Of a stretch of DNA of 38,868 nucleotides, positions 1 to 8,512 are shown piece by piece; within the stretch, counting starts at the first letter, position 1; each line of letters starts with the position of its first letter. A model generated the notes under the pieces. The model worked only from the letters and a program-made list of their open reading frames with translations. It was not told the origin of the DNA and made no database searches. The position numbers were made by a program, and so were the translations under genes. Source of the DNA: Opitutia bacterium Tous-C1TDCM (lineage in GTDB: Bacteria; Verrucomicrobiota; Verrucomicrobiia; Opitutales; Opitutaceae); NCBI GenBank assembly GCA_002288455.1, contig NEUS01000025.1, positions 1-38,868 on the forward strand, given 5' to 3'.

Positions 1-774
1 CGCGTGCACCGCCACCTTGCTGCCGGCGATCCGCCAATCCGCGAACCACCAGCGGTCCGTGTTCGCCGCCGCCTTCGCCGCCGCCGGCCCCGCCCCCGCC
101 GGCGCCGCGCCGAAATTCGCCACGAGCGCCAGATTGCCCGCAATCGACGCCGGCAAATCCGCCCGCTCCACCGCCGCGAGCAACGTGCCGTCCGCCGCAT
201 CGTGCGCCGCCAGCCGCAACCGCGTCGCCCCGCCGCCCGCCGGCGTTTCCAATTCGAGCCTCAGCTCCACGGCATTGCGCGCCGCCAACGCCACCGGCAC
301 GGACTTCGCGTCCGGGCCGTTGCCGATGAACAACTCGCCGCGCGAACGCAGGCCGCAATTCAAACCCGTACCGAAAATCAGGCTGTTGCGGTATTCCTTC
401 AACGGCCCGACGACCCCGACATTGAACCCCGCGCCGCCTTTGCCGCCGGCGATCGGCTCCGTCCCGGGCCGGCCGAGCCGCACCTGCATCGTCAACGTGC
501 CCGCGCCCGCCGCGAGCTCGCGCGTCAGCACGTGCACATTCCGCGCCGGCGCCGCCTTCACCAATTCCAAGCGCCCGCCCGCCACGCGCCAATCCTGCAA
601 CGGATTCGTCCAGAATTCCGGTCCCGCCCACGGGCGGTCCGGCATCGTGTGCCAGCCGCTGCGAAACTCGGCCGCCGCCGGCGCCGCCGTCAAACGCGGC
701 GCCAGCGCCAGCGCCGTGCCGGCCACGGCAGCTTCGGAAATGAACTCACGACGGGTAACATGCGGGGTGGGCAT
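1..774 (-). CDS. Tat-exported protein, probable PhoD-like alkaline phosphatase, C-terminus outside window
   Basis: The frame is open from the ATG at 774 to the window edge, giving the first 258 residues. The N-terminus has a twin-arginine motif (TRREF) followed by an Ala-rich hydrophobic stretch, so export is likely. The mature part (PDRPWAGPEFW, NPLQDWRV, GGAGFNVGVVG, YRNSLIFGTGL) resembles the beta-sandwich N-terminal region that I associate with verrucomicrobial and planctomycetal alkaline phosphatase D family proteins. The metallophosphoesterase domain itself would lie beyond the edge, so the enzymatic call is inferred and no metal ligands are visible. It follows the FAD oxidoreductase gene by 89 bp on the same strand and is probably the last visible gene of the FecI/FecR/TonB-receptor operon. 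It could instead be another exported lectin-like enzyme. Confidence 0.6.
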   Translation of the reverse strand, partial: MPTPHVTRREFISEAAVAGTALALAPRLTAAPAAAEFRSGWHTMPDRPWAGPEFWTNPLQDWRVAGGRLELVKAAPARNVHVLTRELAAGAGTLTMQVRLGRPGTEPIAGGKGGAGFNVGVVGPLKEYRNSLIFGTGLNCGLRSRGELFIGNGPDAKSVPVALAARNAVELRLELETPAGGGATRLRLAAHDAADGTLLAAVERADLPASIAGNLALVANFGAAPAGAGPAAAKAAANTDRWWFADWRIAGSKVAVHA

Positions 775-863
775 GGTCCCAACGTAGGTAGCCCGCGCCG
801 CCGGGGTCGAGGCGCGAAACTGGAATCGCCGCGCCTACCTTGCCCGCCGCCGCAGCCGCTCGC

Positions 864-2213
864 TCAAGCAGTGCGCGGGATGATCGCCCCGTGCTTCGCC
901 AGCGCGGACCGGATGTCCGCCAACGGGACCGCTTTCGGCGTCGCTCCGCTGCCCGCGGCCAACGCCGCGGTCGCCCCCGCCGCCTGCCCCATCGCCATGC
1001 ACGACGCCTGCACGCGCAGCGCCGAGTTCGCGAGCTGGTCGCTGCTCACGCAACGGCCCGCGACCAGCAGATTCTTGCTGCCCTTCGGGATCAACGCGCC
1101 GATCGGCACCGTCGGCACGACGCCTTCGTTCAGATGCTTCGGCCGCACCCCGCCGGCGAAATGCAGATCGATCGGATAGAACGAGTGCGAAACCGCGTCC
1201 GCAAACACGCGCCCGCTTTCGTAGTCCTCCACCGTGACCGTCGTCTCGCCGACGATCCGGTAGGTTTCACGGATTCCGGTTTCCGGCTGGAGCCGTTCGA
1301 TTTCCATCAGCGCCAACGCCGGCTCCTGTTGCAGGAAACGCAGCACCCGCAGCAACGACTGCCGGCCCGCGATGTTCGTCTCCGTATGCGATTCCGACGT
1401 TGAGCCGTCGGCACCGACGATGTGATTGCCGCTCTCACCGCCCTTGCCGAGCCACCCGGCAACGCTGCCGTTGATGTCCGTGCGCTTCAGCGCCCCCGAC
1501 TTCACCGCGGCCGCGTGTTTCTCCTGCAGTGCCTTCAGCACATTCGGGTCGAGGGCCGCCGGATCGTAACCGCCGACGCGGTAAATCAGCGTCCCCGGCT
1601 GGCGCGTCTCTTCCCGCATCCGCGCCAAGCCCGCCAATCCCACGGCCGTGGCGCTACCGGTGCAATCGACGACCTGCTTGGCCGTCACGTCGACCATCGT
1701 GCCTTTGCCCACGAGCCGCACGCGCCAGCCGCCGGCGGCTTCTTCAACGGTGAGCGGGGATTCGTAGTAGCGCAGCTGCACGCCCGCCTGCACGCAGGCT
1801 TCCTCGGCGAGCGCGGCGTAAAGCTGTCCGTTGATCCGCACCTGGTGCCGCCAGTGCTGGCGACCGGTCGGTTTGGCAAAGTCCGGCAGCTCGTCGTTGT
1901 TGAGCTCCGCGGTGCGTTTGACGATTTCCCAACCGATACCGGCGATGACTTGTTTGCCCCACGCGTGGAACAAACCGGGGAAATCGACGCCACCCGTCGT
2001 CGTCGTGCCGCCGAGTTGGCTGCCCGCTTCGACCAGAATCGTTTTCGCCCCGAGCCGCGCCGCCTGGATCGCCGCAATCGCGCCGGCCGAGCCGCCGCCG
2101 ATCACGAGCACATCCGCGGCGAGACTGCGCAAAGTCGGCGGCGGCGTCGCGGCGACGAGCACGCTGCCGGCGGGCAAAGTTCCGAGCGTGGCGAGAAAAT
2201 GGCGGCGTTTCAT
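864..2213 (-). CDS. Tat-exported FAD-dependent oxidoreductase
   Basis: A 449-residue protein starting MKRRHFLATLG, a twin-arginine signal. An N-terminal Rossmann dinucleotide-binding motif follows (VLVIGGGSAGAIAAIQAARLG, then an acidic E in ILVEAG about 20 residues later) and a GGTTTTGG segment typical of the FAD_oxidored (PF12831-like) group. A second FAD-contacting segment is near the C-terminus (LLVAGRCVSSDQLANSALR, then GQAAG). Such proteins use FAD to oxidise or reduce small organic substrates; the substrate cannot be read from the sequence. The open frame runs further upstream to 2651, but that part is antisense-like Arg/Pro-rich sequence, and the Tat signal fixes the start at 2213. It lies 62 bp downstream of the TonB receptor gene and probably acts in the periplasm on an imported compound. 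Confidence 0.85.
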   Translation of the reverse strand: MKRRHFLATLGTLPAGSVLVAATPPPTLRSLAADVLVIGGGSAGAIAAIQAARLGAKTILVEAGSQLGGTTTTGGVDFPGLFHAWGKQVIAGIGWEIVKRTAELNNDELPDFAKPTGRQHWRHQVRINGQLYAALAEEACVQAGVQLRYYESPLTVEEAAGGWRVRLVGKGTMVDVTAKQVVDCTGSATAVGLAGLARMREETRQPGTLIYRVGGYDPAALDPNVLKALQEKHAAAVKSGALKRTDINGSVAGWLGKGGESGNHIVGADGSTSESHTETNIAGRQSLLRVLRFLQQEPALALMEIERLQPETGIRETYRIVGETTVTVEDYESGRVFADAVSHSFYPIDLHFAGGVRPKHLNEGVVPTVPIGALIPKGSKNLLVAGRCVSSDQLANSALRVQASCMAMGQAAGATAALAAGSGATPKAVPLADIRSALAKHGAIIPRTA

Positions 2214-2275
2214 GGCGGTGGCAGAGGTTGCGGAGTGGGGAATGGGGTGGTGGGGCGCGGTGGGTGCGGCCAGGT

Positions 2276-5200
2276 TCAGAAGGTGGTCTTCACGCCGACG
2301 GTCGGCGTGATCCCGAATTTCTGGAAGAACTGGGCGGCGGCCGGATTGGTGCCGATCTGCTCCATCCGGATAAAGGGCTCGTTGAGCACGTTGCGCACGG
2401 AGAAAAACACACTGAGCCGCGGCGCGAGGCGATACGAGCCGCCGACGTCCAGATTGAGGCGGTGCCGCTGGTACTGGGTGCCGCCGGCGTTGATGGGCCG
2501 CGACGCGGCCCAGTTGGTGTTGGCATACAGGTTCAGGCGCCCGTGCCCGTAACTCAGTCCCGCCGCCACTAGGTGCGGCGACATGTTGGCGACGATCACC
2601 TGGGCGTAGTTGCGGGAATAGCTGGCGCGCACGCCGAGTCCCTTGAACCAACCGGGCAGAAACGAGAGGCTCTGGCTGTATTCCAGCTCCATCCCGCGCA
2701 ACCTCACATTGTTCGCGCTCTGCGCGGTGGTCACGAAGGTATAGCCCTCGTAGGTGGGATCGTCGGGATTGAAGTCCGCTCCGCTGATCCGCGTGTTGGC
2801 GCGATGGAGGCCCTTGATGTCGTTTTGGAAGAAATTGATCGCCATCGTGCCGATCGGCTCGAAATAGCGCGCGAGGCGCACGGAGTAGTTTCGCGAGGTC
2901 TCCGGCTTCAGGTTCACGTTCGGCGCGGTGACGGTGAGGGTGTCGTCGTTGATCACCCAGACGCCGGCGACGTCGCCGAACTGCGGGCGCTTCACGGTCG
3001 AGCTGAACCCGACCTGGAGATCGAGGGTGCGGGTGAAGTTGTATTTCACCGAAGCACTGGGGAAAAGATTGTCGTAGTTGCCCAAACGGTGGATGCGCGG
3101 CCGCGATAGGTACTGGTATTGCACGCCCGGGATCGTGGTCGCCCGCCCCGCGGCCACCGCGAAGCCGGCCGCCGCCACTTCGCGGGATGAACGGGCATCG
3201 AATTCCCGGGAGTCCGTCTCGGTCTCTTCGCGCCGGAGGCCGCCGCGGAGATTCAGTTTACCCAGCTTCGTCGTCCCCATCATGTAGAACGACGTAATGT
3301 CCTCCTCGAAGTGCCGCGTGTTCGCGACGAAAGCGTTGTAGTAATCGGTGCCGGTCATCGACGAGGCGAAGTACTCCGGACGCTCCCGGAACAACGCCGC
3401 GACCTTCATGATGTCGGGCAGAAAGACACCGCGGCCGCCGGTCGATGCGATCGCGAGGTCCTGCTGGCTGAAATCCAGCTCGAGGCCCGAGCGCAGGTCG
3501 CGAAACGCGCCGACGCCCGCTCCCGGGCCGATGTAGTTGTAGAACGAGGCCGCGCGCTGGTTCCGGAAGTCGCGGATCCCCCGCGTCCACTTGGCGCCGC
3601 CTTTCCAGACGACCGGGAGCCAAGCACGCGTTCGGTACGTCACGATGGCCTCGCCCGTGTAGCGTTGGTCCTTGGCGTAGCGGCCGTCGTTCAACGTGAT
3701 CGCGGGCGAAGAAAAGAGCGCTCCGTTGCTCCAGTCGCCCCCGGCGGTCTGGTTGATTTTCCAATCGCCCTGATTGAGCGCCGAGCGGGCGGCGCTGAAG
3801 CGGACGTTGCCGAGACTCAGGATCCCGGGCGAGAACACGGAGTCGCGGTACTTCATCGGGTCGTAACCGCTCACGGAATCGGAGACGCTGGCCCGGCCCT
3901 CGACCGTGAGATCCCCGCGCGTGAACTCGAATCGCGGCGCGTAGGACTTGCCGTTGCCGACTTTGGCGATGCCCTGCGGTTCGACGGTGACGGTGCCGTT
4001 GGCGGCGGTGCTGAAATCGGTGAGCGAGTTTGCCCCCGTCACCGGCGCGGTGCGGGCGCCCGTGTTGAACGTGACGGCGCGTTGGCCGGACCACACGTCG
4101 GAGTGGTTGTACATCACGCTCAGCGAAAGCACGAGGTGCGGAGTCGCCTTGAAATCGGCCGTGAAAGAGGCGGCGAAGCGCTCGATCGTCTGGTGGATCT
4201 GCTGCACGCGGATCGCATTGAGCACGACGGGAGCGGGCGAGGCGACGGTAGGCGTATAGTTGTACGTCATCGTCGTCGGGGCGCGCTGCAGATAGGAGTT
4301 CGACTCGCTCAGGCCGAAAACGAAACCGAGGCGCTTGTTGAGGAAAACATCCGAATATTCCAATTGGACGCTGGGGAAAAGTTTCCGCGTGCGGTCGTCG
4401 CCCGGACCATAACTGCGTCCCAGAGTCAACTGGTCGGACTGCGCCGTAAGACTGGTGGAGGCCGAGATGCGGCGGCCGGCGCGGTCGAAGGCGCGTTTGG
4501 TCCGCAAGTTGATCGTGCCCGCCGGGGAACTCGCATCGGAGTCGGCGCTGATCGTCTTGGACACCTCGATCGACTCCATCGCGCTGAGGGAGACCTGCTC
4601 GAAACTGAAGGCGCGGCTGGTCTGCGCGGCATCGGCGCTTGGGAAATTCATCCCGTCCACCGTCACGCCCGCATATTCCGAGCTCAGCCCGCGGAGCGAC
4701 ACATAGCGCACGGTGCCGTCGAGCGAATCGTAGTCCACACCGGGCAGATGCTTGAGGAACTCGCCGACATTGCCCTCGGCCACTTCGCCGAACACGTCCG
4801 ACGAAACGCTGTTGGTGATGTTCATCGAGTTGCGCTGCTCCATGATCGCCTTCGCGTTGCCCTCGCGCTGGCTGGAAACGACGAACGCACTCAGCTTGAC
4901 CGCGTCGCCCGCGGCCGCGCCGGCGATCGAACTGGTCAGTTCGAAATTCTGCGTGGTCGTTTCCCCCGCGACCACCCGCACCTGCGCGGTCGCGCGGCGG
5001 AAGCCGGTGTAGGTGACCTCGATCGTAACCTCGCCCGGAGCGATCCCGGGCAAACGGAATACACCGCCGTCGCCGGAGACCGCGGAGGGCCCGCCGACCA
5101 CTTGGACCTCCGCGTTGCGGAGGAATTCCCCGCTGGCGGGATGGGAGACGCGCCCGGCGACGGTGCCGAGGCCGCCTGGAACTTCGGCGCCGCCCAGCGG

Positions 5201-5626
5201 GGCGAGCGCGATCGCGATCCAGGCGGTGAAAAGAGCGAGGGGATTCTTGCGGGGCATGGATGGCGGGGGTTCTCTTGGCGGTGACGGTATCGGGGGGGAC
5301 GGACCCTCGGTCCCGGAGCGCCGCAGCACGCTGAGCACGCCGGTCCGGGGATCCCGGAAAATCTTCAGGGGCGTATCCGCCACCATGCGCTCGAGCGCGT
5401 CATGGGGTCGGAAGGAGCCGGCGACGGCCTGGGTCTGGACGCCGCCGACGGTCGCAGCCGAATAGACGATCTCGAGTCCGGCCTGGAGCGCGGCGCGCTT
5501 GAGCGTGACCACCGCCGCCCCCGCCGGCACGTCGAAGTGCCGCCGCGCGGAATCCTCGCCGCGCAGCGCGGCGGCAAAGCCGAACCACGCCAGCAGGAGC
5601 ACACGGAACCAAGGGGTCGGGGGCAT
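2276..5626 (-). CDS. TonB-dependent outer-membrane receptor with N-terminal STN signalling domain
   Basis: A 1116-residue receptor. Residues 1-23 form a signal peptide (PWFRVLLLAWFGFAAAL), and about 28-102 an STN (secretin/TonB N-terminal) domain of the type that signals to FecR. A Pro-rich linker (about 109-123) leads into a second signal-peptide-like segment starting at Met124 (MPRKNPLALFTAWIAIALAP). A carboxypeptidase-regulatory-like beta domain (about 154-225), a plug (FVVSSQREG, YVSLRGLSSEY, VDGMNFPSAD) and a long barrel ending in Phe (VGVKTTF) follow. The start at 5626 is the ATG directly before the first signal peptide; an internal ATG at 5257 would give a receptor with its own signal peptide but no STN domain. 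The fecI and fecR genes upstream and the exported enzymes downstream suggest substrate-induced uptake. The ligand is unknown; iron chelates and glycans are both possible. Confidence 0.93.
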   Translation of the reverse strand: MPPTPWFRVLLLAWFGFAAALRGEDSARRHFDVPAGAAVVTLKRAALQAGLEIVYSAATVGGVQTQAVAGSFRPHDALERMVADTPLKIFRDPRTGVLSVLRRSGTEGPSPPIPSPPREPPPSMPRKNPLALFTAWIAIALAPLGGAEVPGGLGTVAGRVSHPASGEFLRNAEVQVVGGPSAVSGDGGVFRLPGIAPGEVTIEVTYTGFRRATAQVRVVAGETTTQNFELTSSIAGAAAGDAVKLSAFVVSSQREGNAKAIMEQRNSMNITNSVSSDVFGEVAEGNVGEFLKHLPGVDYDSLDGTVRYVSLRGLSSEYAGVTVDGMNFPSADAAQTSRAFSFEQVSLSAMESIEVSKTISADSDASSPAGTINLRTKRAFDRAGRRISASTSLTAQSDQLTLGRSYGPGDDRTRKLFPSVQLEYSDVFLNKRLGFVFGLSESNSYLQRAPTTMTYNYTPTVASPAPVVLNAIRVQQIHQTIERFAASFTADFKATPHLVLSLSVMYNHSDVWSGQRAVTFNTGARTAPVTGANSLTDFSTAANGTVTVEPQGIAKVGNGKSYAPRFEFTRGDLTVEGRASVSDSVSGYDPMKYRDSVFSPGILSLGNVRFSAARSALNQGDWKINQTAGGDWSNGALFSSPAITLNDGRYAKDQRYTGEAIVTYRTRAWLPVVWKGGAKWTRGIRDFRNQRAASFYNYIGPGAGVGAFRDLRSGLELDFSQQDLAIASTGGRGVFLPDIMKVAALFRERPEYFASSMTGTDYYNAFVANTRHFEEDITSFYMMGTTKLGKLNLRGGLRREETETDSREFDARSSREVAAAGFAVAAGRATTIPGVQYQYLSRPRIHRLGNYDNLFPSASVKYNFTRTLDLQVGFSSTVKRPQFGDVAGVWVINDDTLTVTAPNVNLKPETSRNYSVRLARYFEPIGTMAINFFQNDIKGLHRANTRISGADFNPDDPTYEGYTFVTTAQSANNVRLRGMELEYSQSLSFLPGWFKGLGVRASYSRNYAQVIVANMSPHLVAAGLSYGHGRLNLYANTNWAASRPINAGGTQYQRHRLNLDVGGSYRLAPRLSVFFSVRNVLNEPFIRMEQIGTNPAAAQFFQKFGITPTVGVKTTF

Positions 5627-5652
5627 GCGGCATACAAAAACGCCTGTATACC

Positions 5653-5662
5653 CGTCTAGACG
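5653..5662. promoter_or_regulatory. 10-bp palindrome upstream of the STN receptor gene
   Basis: CGTCTAGACG is a perfect palindrome 27 bp upstream of the receptor start codon, in the 115-bp gap after fecR. CGTC-type hexamers are common -10 elements for ECF sigma factors, so this could be part of a FecI-dependent promoter. No convincing -35 element is found at 15-17 bp, so the assignment is weak. Confidence 0.25.
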
Positions 5663-5741
5663 TTGCTTCGGGCGCTTCACGCTAAGGGGTTTTTCGATTT
5701 TCCGAACCAGCCGCGGCGAACGGGCGGCAACGCGGACGGAA

Positions 5742-6812
5742 TCACCGCGCGCGGTGGAGCACGATGGTGCCGGCCGCGGTGCGTTCGGCGCGCATCCCCA
5801 TCGTCGCTTCGAGCAGCCGCGCAAAACCCTCGACGTTGTCGGATCGGATCGAGGCGACGATCGGCAGTCCGGCGAGCGAAGGATCGCCCACCGCGAGTTG
5901 CGTGCGGTTGAGACGGTTGAACGTCGCGACGACGTCCGCCAGCGGCACCGCTTCGAAATCGAGCAACCGCGGTTTCCAGTCGAGCACCTGCGCGATTTCC
6001 TCCGCCGAGACCGTCCGCACCGTGGCCGAAACTTCAGTTGCGCCCGACTCGGACGCGACCGCGATCACCGTCCGATGCCCCGCGGTCAGCGCGGCCAGCA
6101 CGGCCGGGGCCGGCATGACGGCCGACGCCGCTGAGTTGGCCGCGGGCGCGGCGGCGCGGCGCTCGACGTGCACCGTGCCTTCGGTCACGAGCACTTCAAG
6201 GCTCGGACCGGCGAGCTTCACGTTGAACGCGGTGCCGATCGCGCGCACGTCGACGCCGCCAGCGCGCACGACGAACGGCCGCGCGGGATTCTTCGCCACC
6301 GTGAACTGCGCCTCGCCCTGCACCAGCAGCACGCGGCGTTCGTGCGGGGAAAATTGCACGACCGCATGCGCCCCGCGGTTAAGATCGAGCACGGAGCCAT
6401 CGGGCAACGTCTCCTGCCGGTAGCCCGCCGCCTCGAAGGCCAGCACCTGCTCGCCCGCTGGCGTTTCCGGCGCGGGCGTCCGCCACAGGAACACCGCCAC
6501 CGCGGCCGCCGCGGCGAGCCCGACCGGCGCAACCCACCGCCACCGGCGCGGCCGCGGCAGGCGGGCGAGCAGATCCGGGTTCGGCTCGGCACTGTGCCCG
6601 GGGCGCCACTGCGCCAAGGCGTCGCAGTCGCGCCAGAGACGGCGGTGGCGTTCGAACGATTCCCGGTGCGCGGGGCTCGCCGCGAGCCACGAGAGAAACT
6701 CGTCCTGCTGCGCCGGCGTGAATCCGCGGTCCTGGCGCACCAGCCACTCCGCGGCCGCCGACTCGACGGCTTCGTCCGGCGGAAAAAAAGGCCCGGGCCC
6801 GGGTGCATTCAT
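5742..6812 (-). CDS. fecR: FecR-family anti-sigma / signal-transducing protein
   Basis: A 356-residue protein. The N-terminal cytoplasmic domain (about 12-70) has the conserved FecR pattern AAEWLVRQD, FLSWLAASPAHRESFE and RLW. One membrane segment lies at about 93-110 (WVAPVGLAAAAAVAVFLW). The periplasmic FecR domain contains LPDGSVLDLNRGA, RRVLLVQGEAQFTVAKN, RPFVVRAGGVDVRAIGTAFNV and VTEGTVHV. The C-terminal STN-like part (LADVVATFNRLNRTQLAV) would contact the receptor's signalling domain. The start at 6812 is supported by GGGAGGA 9 bases before it, one of the few clear Shine-Dalgarno sites in this window. It overlaps the sigma gene by 4 bp (ATGA). FecR-type proteins sit in the inner membrane and relay receptor occupancy to the sigma factor. 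Confidence 0.93.
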   Translation of the reverse strand: MNAPGPGPFFPPDEAVESAAAEWLVRQDRGFTPAQQDEFLSWLAASPAHRESFERHRRLWRDCDALAQWRPGHSAEPNPDLLARLPRPRRWRWVAPVGLAAAAAVAVFLWRTPAPETPAGEQVLAFEAAGYRQETLPDGSVLDLNRGAHAVVQFSPHERRVLLVQGEAQFTVAKNPARPFVVRAGGVDVRAIGTAFNVKLAGPSLEVLVTEGTVHVERRAAAPAANSAASAVMPAPAVLAALTAGHRTVIAVASESGATEVSATVRTVSAEEIAQVLDWKPRLLDFEAVPLADVVATFNRLNRTQLAVGDPSLAGLPIVASIRSDNVEGFARLLEATMGMRAERTAAGTIVLHRAR

Positions 6813-7354
6813 GGCCAGCGGTCCTCCCGTTCGCGCCGGCACTGCAGCATGAAGGCCATGCACTTTTTCACGCCGATGGTCAGTTGCGCCGACACGGTGT
6901 TTTCCGAAATGCCCAGCTTCTCCGCGATCTCGCCCTGCGACAGTCCGTAGACTTTCCGCAACGTGAAGATTTGCCGGCACCGGTCGGGCAGTTCCTGGAT
7001 GGCGGCGGTCAAAAGTTCGAGTTCTTGGTTGCGGGCAAGGGTCTCGGGAATGTCCCCGCCCTCATCCAAGACGGCCAGCGCCTCGTTTTCCGCTAAGGGT
7101 TCCGCCTGCGCAACCTGCCGGCGCCGCAGCCGGTCGAGCGCGAGATTGCGCGCCACGGCAAAAAGAAACGCCTTCGGGGAAACCACCTCCGCGGCGGCGC
7201 GCGTGCGCAACAGACGCACGTAGGCTTCCTGAATCACGTCGTCGACGTCGGCCTCGCCCCGGAATCGGGTCCGCAGCCAGGCCCGCAGCATCGGTTCGTG
7301 CGGCAGCACCTGGGTCTCGAACCAAAGGGACGCCTCGGAATCGCGCGGGGGCAT
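6809..7354 (-). CDS. fecI: FecI-type ECF RNA polymerase sigma factor
   Basis: A 181-residue sigma-70 family protein. Region 2 contains VDDVIQEAYVRLLR and PKAFLFAVARNLALDRLRR. Region 4 contains LPDRCRQIFTLRKVYGLSQ followed by the helix-turn-helix EIAEKLGISENTVSAQL. The size fits ECF sigma factors, which have only regions 2 and 4. The start at 7354 (MPPRDSE) is preferred; an in-frame ATG at 7390 would add 12 Arg-rich residues. It is the first gene of the minus-strand FecI-FecR-receptor unit and should direct transcription of the receptor and downstream genes when the ligand is present. The stop overlaps the fecR start by 4 bp, indicating translational coupling. Confidence 0.93.
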   Translation of the reverse strand: MPPRDSEASLWFETQVLPHEPMLRAWLRTRFRGEADVDDVIQEAYVRLLRTRAAAEVVSPKAFLFAVARNLALDRLRRRQVAQAEPLAENEALAVLDEGGDIPETLARNQELELLTAAIQELPDRCRQIFTLRKVYGLSQGEIAEKLGISENTVSAQLTIGVKKCMAFMLQCRREREDRWP

Positions 7355-7402
7355 GCGGGGTGCCGAACGACTACGCCGGCCCGCGCGCAAATCGAGCCGA
7401 AA

Positions 7403-7423
7403 GCCCGGCGCACCGCGCCGGCC
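7403..7423 (-). terminator. Hairpin immediately after the two-helix membrane protein gene
   Basis: Near-perfect 9-bp arms (7403-7411 and 7415-7423, one mismatch) with a 3-base loop start at the base next to the stop codon of the 7424-7972 gene. On the minus strand the stem is followed by only a short TTT. It may be a weak terminator separating that gene from fecI, which starts 49 bp further on. Confidence 0.4.
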
Positions 7424-7972
7424 TCACGCCGCGCGGCCCGAAACCGGCGGCAACTCCAACCGCACCTGCATCCGCGCCAACCGCTCCAGCACCAGCCGCT
7501 CCGCGCGGATCGGCCACCAATCGTAGAGATAGATTTCCAGCGGCCGCCACATCGCCACCCAGCCGCCGATCATCAGGCTTTCTTTCAGCACGGTCATGAA
7601 CGCCCGCTGGCTCAGGGTCTGCAGCACCTCGCTCGCCAGCAGGCAACTGGTGAGAAAAATCAGTCCGACCAGCAGGCTCGTGCGCCCCTGCCGCAGCAGC
7701 TTCTGCAGGTCCCGCTGCTTCATCTCGGCCCGCCGCGCGAAGTAATGCCGGACGGCCTCGCCCACGTCCTCCGCCTTCGCGTCGGGCGGACGGTTCGTCA
7801 GCGCGATCGTCAGGGCGAGTTCGCCGCGCGCCGGCATCTCGCGGGCCCAGCCGACAATGAACGCCTCCGCCGCCGCATCGAGATCGCGGTCGTGGAACGG
7901 CGACGGATCCATCGAGTTGAAGAGCTGCGCGAGATCGCGCAGCTGGACCTTCATTTCGAGCGGCGGCGACAT
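7424..7972 (-). CDS. Conserved two-helix membrane protein of unknown function
   Basis: A 182-residue protein starting MSPPLEMKV. The soluble N-terminal half contains FHDRDLDAAAEAFIVGWARE and a basic segment (HYFARRAEMKQRDLQKLLRQ). Two hydrophobic stretches follow (TSLLVGLIFLTSCLLASEVL and LMIGGWVAMWRPLEIYLYDW), then a basic C-terminal tail, so both ends are probably cytoplasmic with a short periplasmic hairpin. I recognise the general type, with an acidic HDRDLD patch before two helices, as a conserved hypothetical, but I assign no function. The open frame continues far upstream to 9388 only as an antisense shadow of the sugar isomerase gene. The next gene upstream on this strand is the small ORF at 8041-8331. 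Confidence 0.75.
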   Translation of the reverse strand: MSPPLEMKVQLRDLAQLFNSMDPSPFHDRDLDAAAEAFIVGWAREMPARGELALTIALTNRPPDAKAEDVGEAVRHYFARRAEMKQRDLQKLLRQGRTSLLVGLIFLTSCLLASEVLQTLSQRAFMTVLKESLMIGGWVAMWRPLEIYLYDWWPIRAERLVLERLARMQVRLELPPVSGRAA

Positions 7973-8040
7973 GGCGCATTGATGCGCCCGCGCGCCCGCC
8001 GTCGTCAACGGCTTTCCCGCCGTCTGTAGTGCCAAGGCGG

Positions 8041-8331
8041 TTACGTCCGGCCGTCGCCGTCGGTCTCCAGGCCCAGCGCCGCATCGGACGGCGGCATCGT
8101 GAAACCCCGGCGGCGCCCCGCGGCCCGGAGCCGTTCGCGTTCCCGCCGGGCCGGGTGCGCGGGCTGCGCCGCCGGGCCCGGCTCCGGCCGGAATCCCGCG
8201 GGACTGCGGGCCGCGATCCAAGCCTCGAGGTCGGGCTCGCGGAACGGACCCGGCGGATTGACGGACGGATACCCCACGGCCCGCGTTGCGGCGGCCGGCT
8301 CGGACAAGGATGACAGGGCGATCGTTTTCAT
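8041..8331 (-). CDS. Small hypothetical protein, 96 residues
   Basis: The frame starts MKTIALSSLSEPAA and contains a Pro/Arg-rich, partly structured sequence (GYPSVNPPGPFREPDLEAWIAARS). It has no membrane segment, signal peptide or recognised domain. The codons show the high-GC third-position bias of neighbouring genes, and the segment YPSVNPPGPFREPDLEAW does not look like random antisense sequence. The ATG at 8331 is one of several possible starts in a longer open frame. It lies 68 bp upstream of the two-helix membrane protein on the same strand and is divergent from the sugar isomerase gene at 8513. There is no Shine-Dalgarno sequence. Treat as tentative. Confidence 0.42.
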   Translation of the reverse strand: MKTIALSSLSEPAAATRAVGYPSVNPPGPFREPDLEAWIAARSPAGFRPEPGPAAQPAHPARRERERLRAAGRRRGFTMPPSDAALGLETDGDGRT

Positions 8332-8512
8332 GGCGCGACGGGAGCGGGACGTCGTTGCCCCGGCCCCGGGGCAGTGTCGCACATCCGGCCGCGTTCTCGC
8401 CGCGGTTCTTGGCCAAGGCCGCGCACGCATTGGCCGCCGGCGCGCCGCCATTCTGCCGCCTTGCACTGCACCGGGCCTTGCGTTCCGCTTCGGCCGCTTT
8501 CCTCCCAACACT

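Noticed and set aside
3311..5284. Plus-strand open frame of 657 codons
   Set aside because: It is opposite the STN-type TonB receptor and has shadow composition with no domain.
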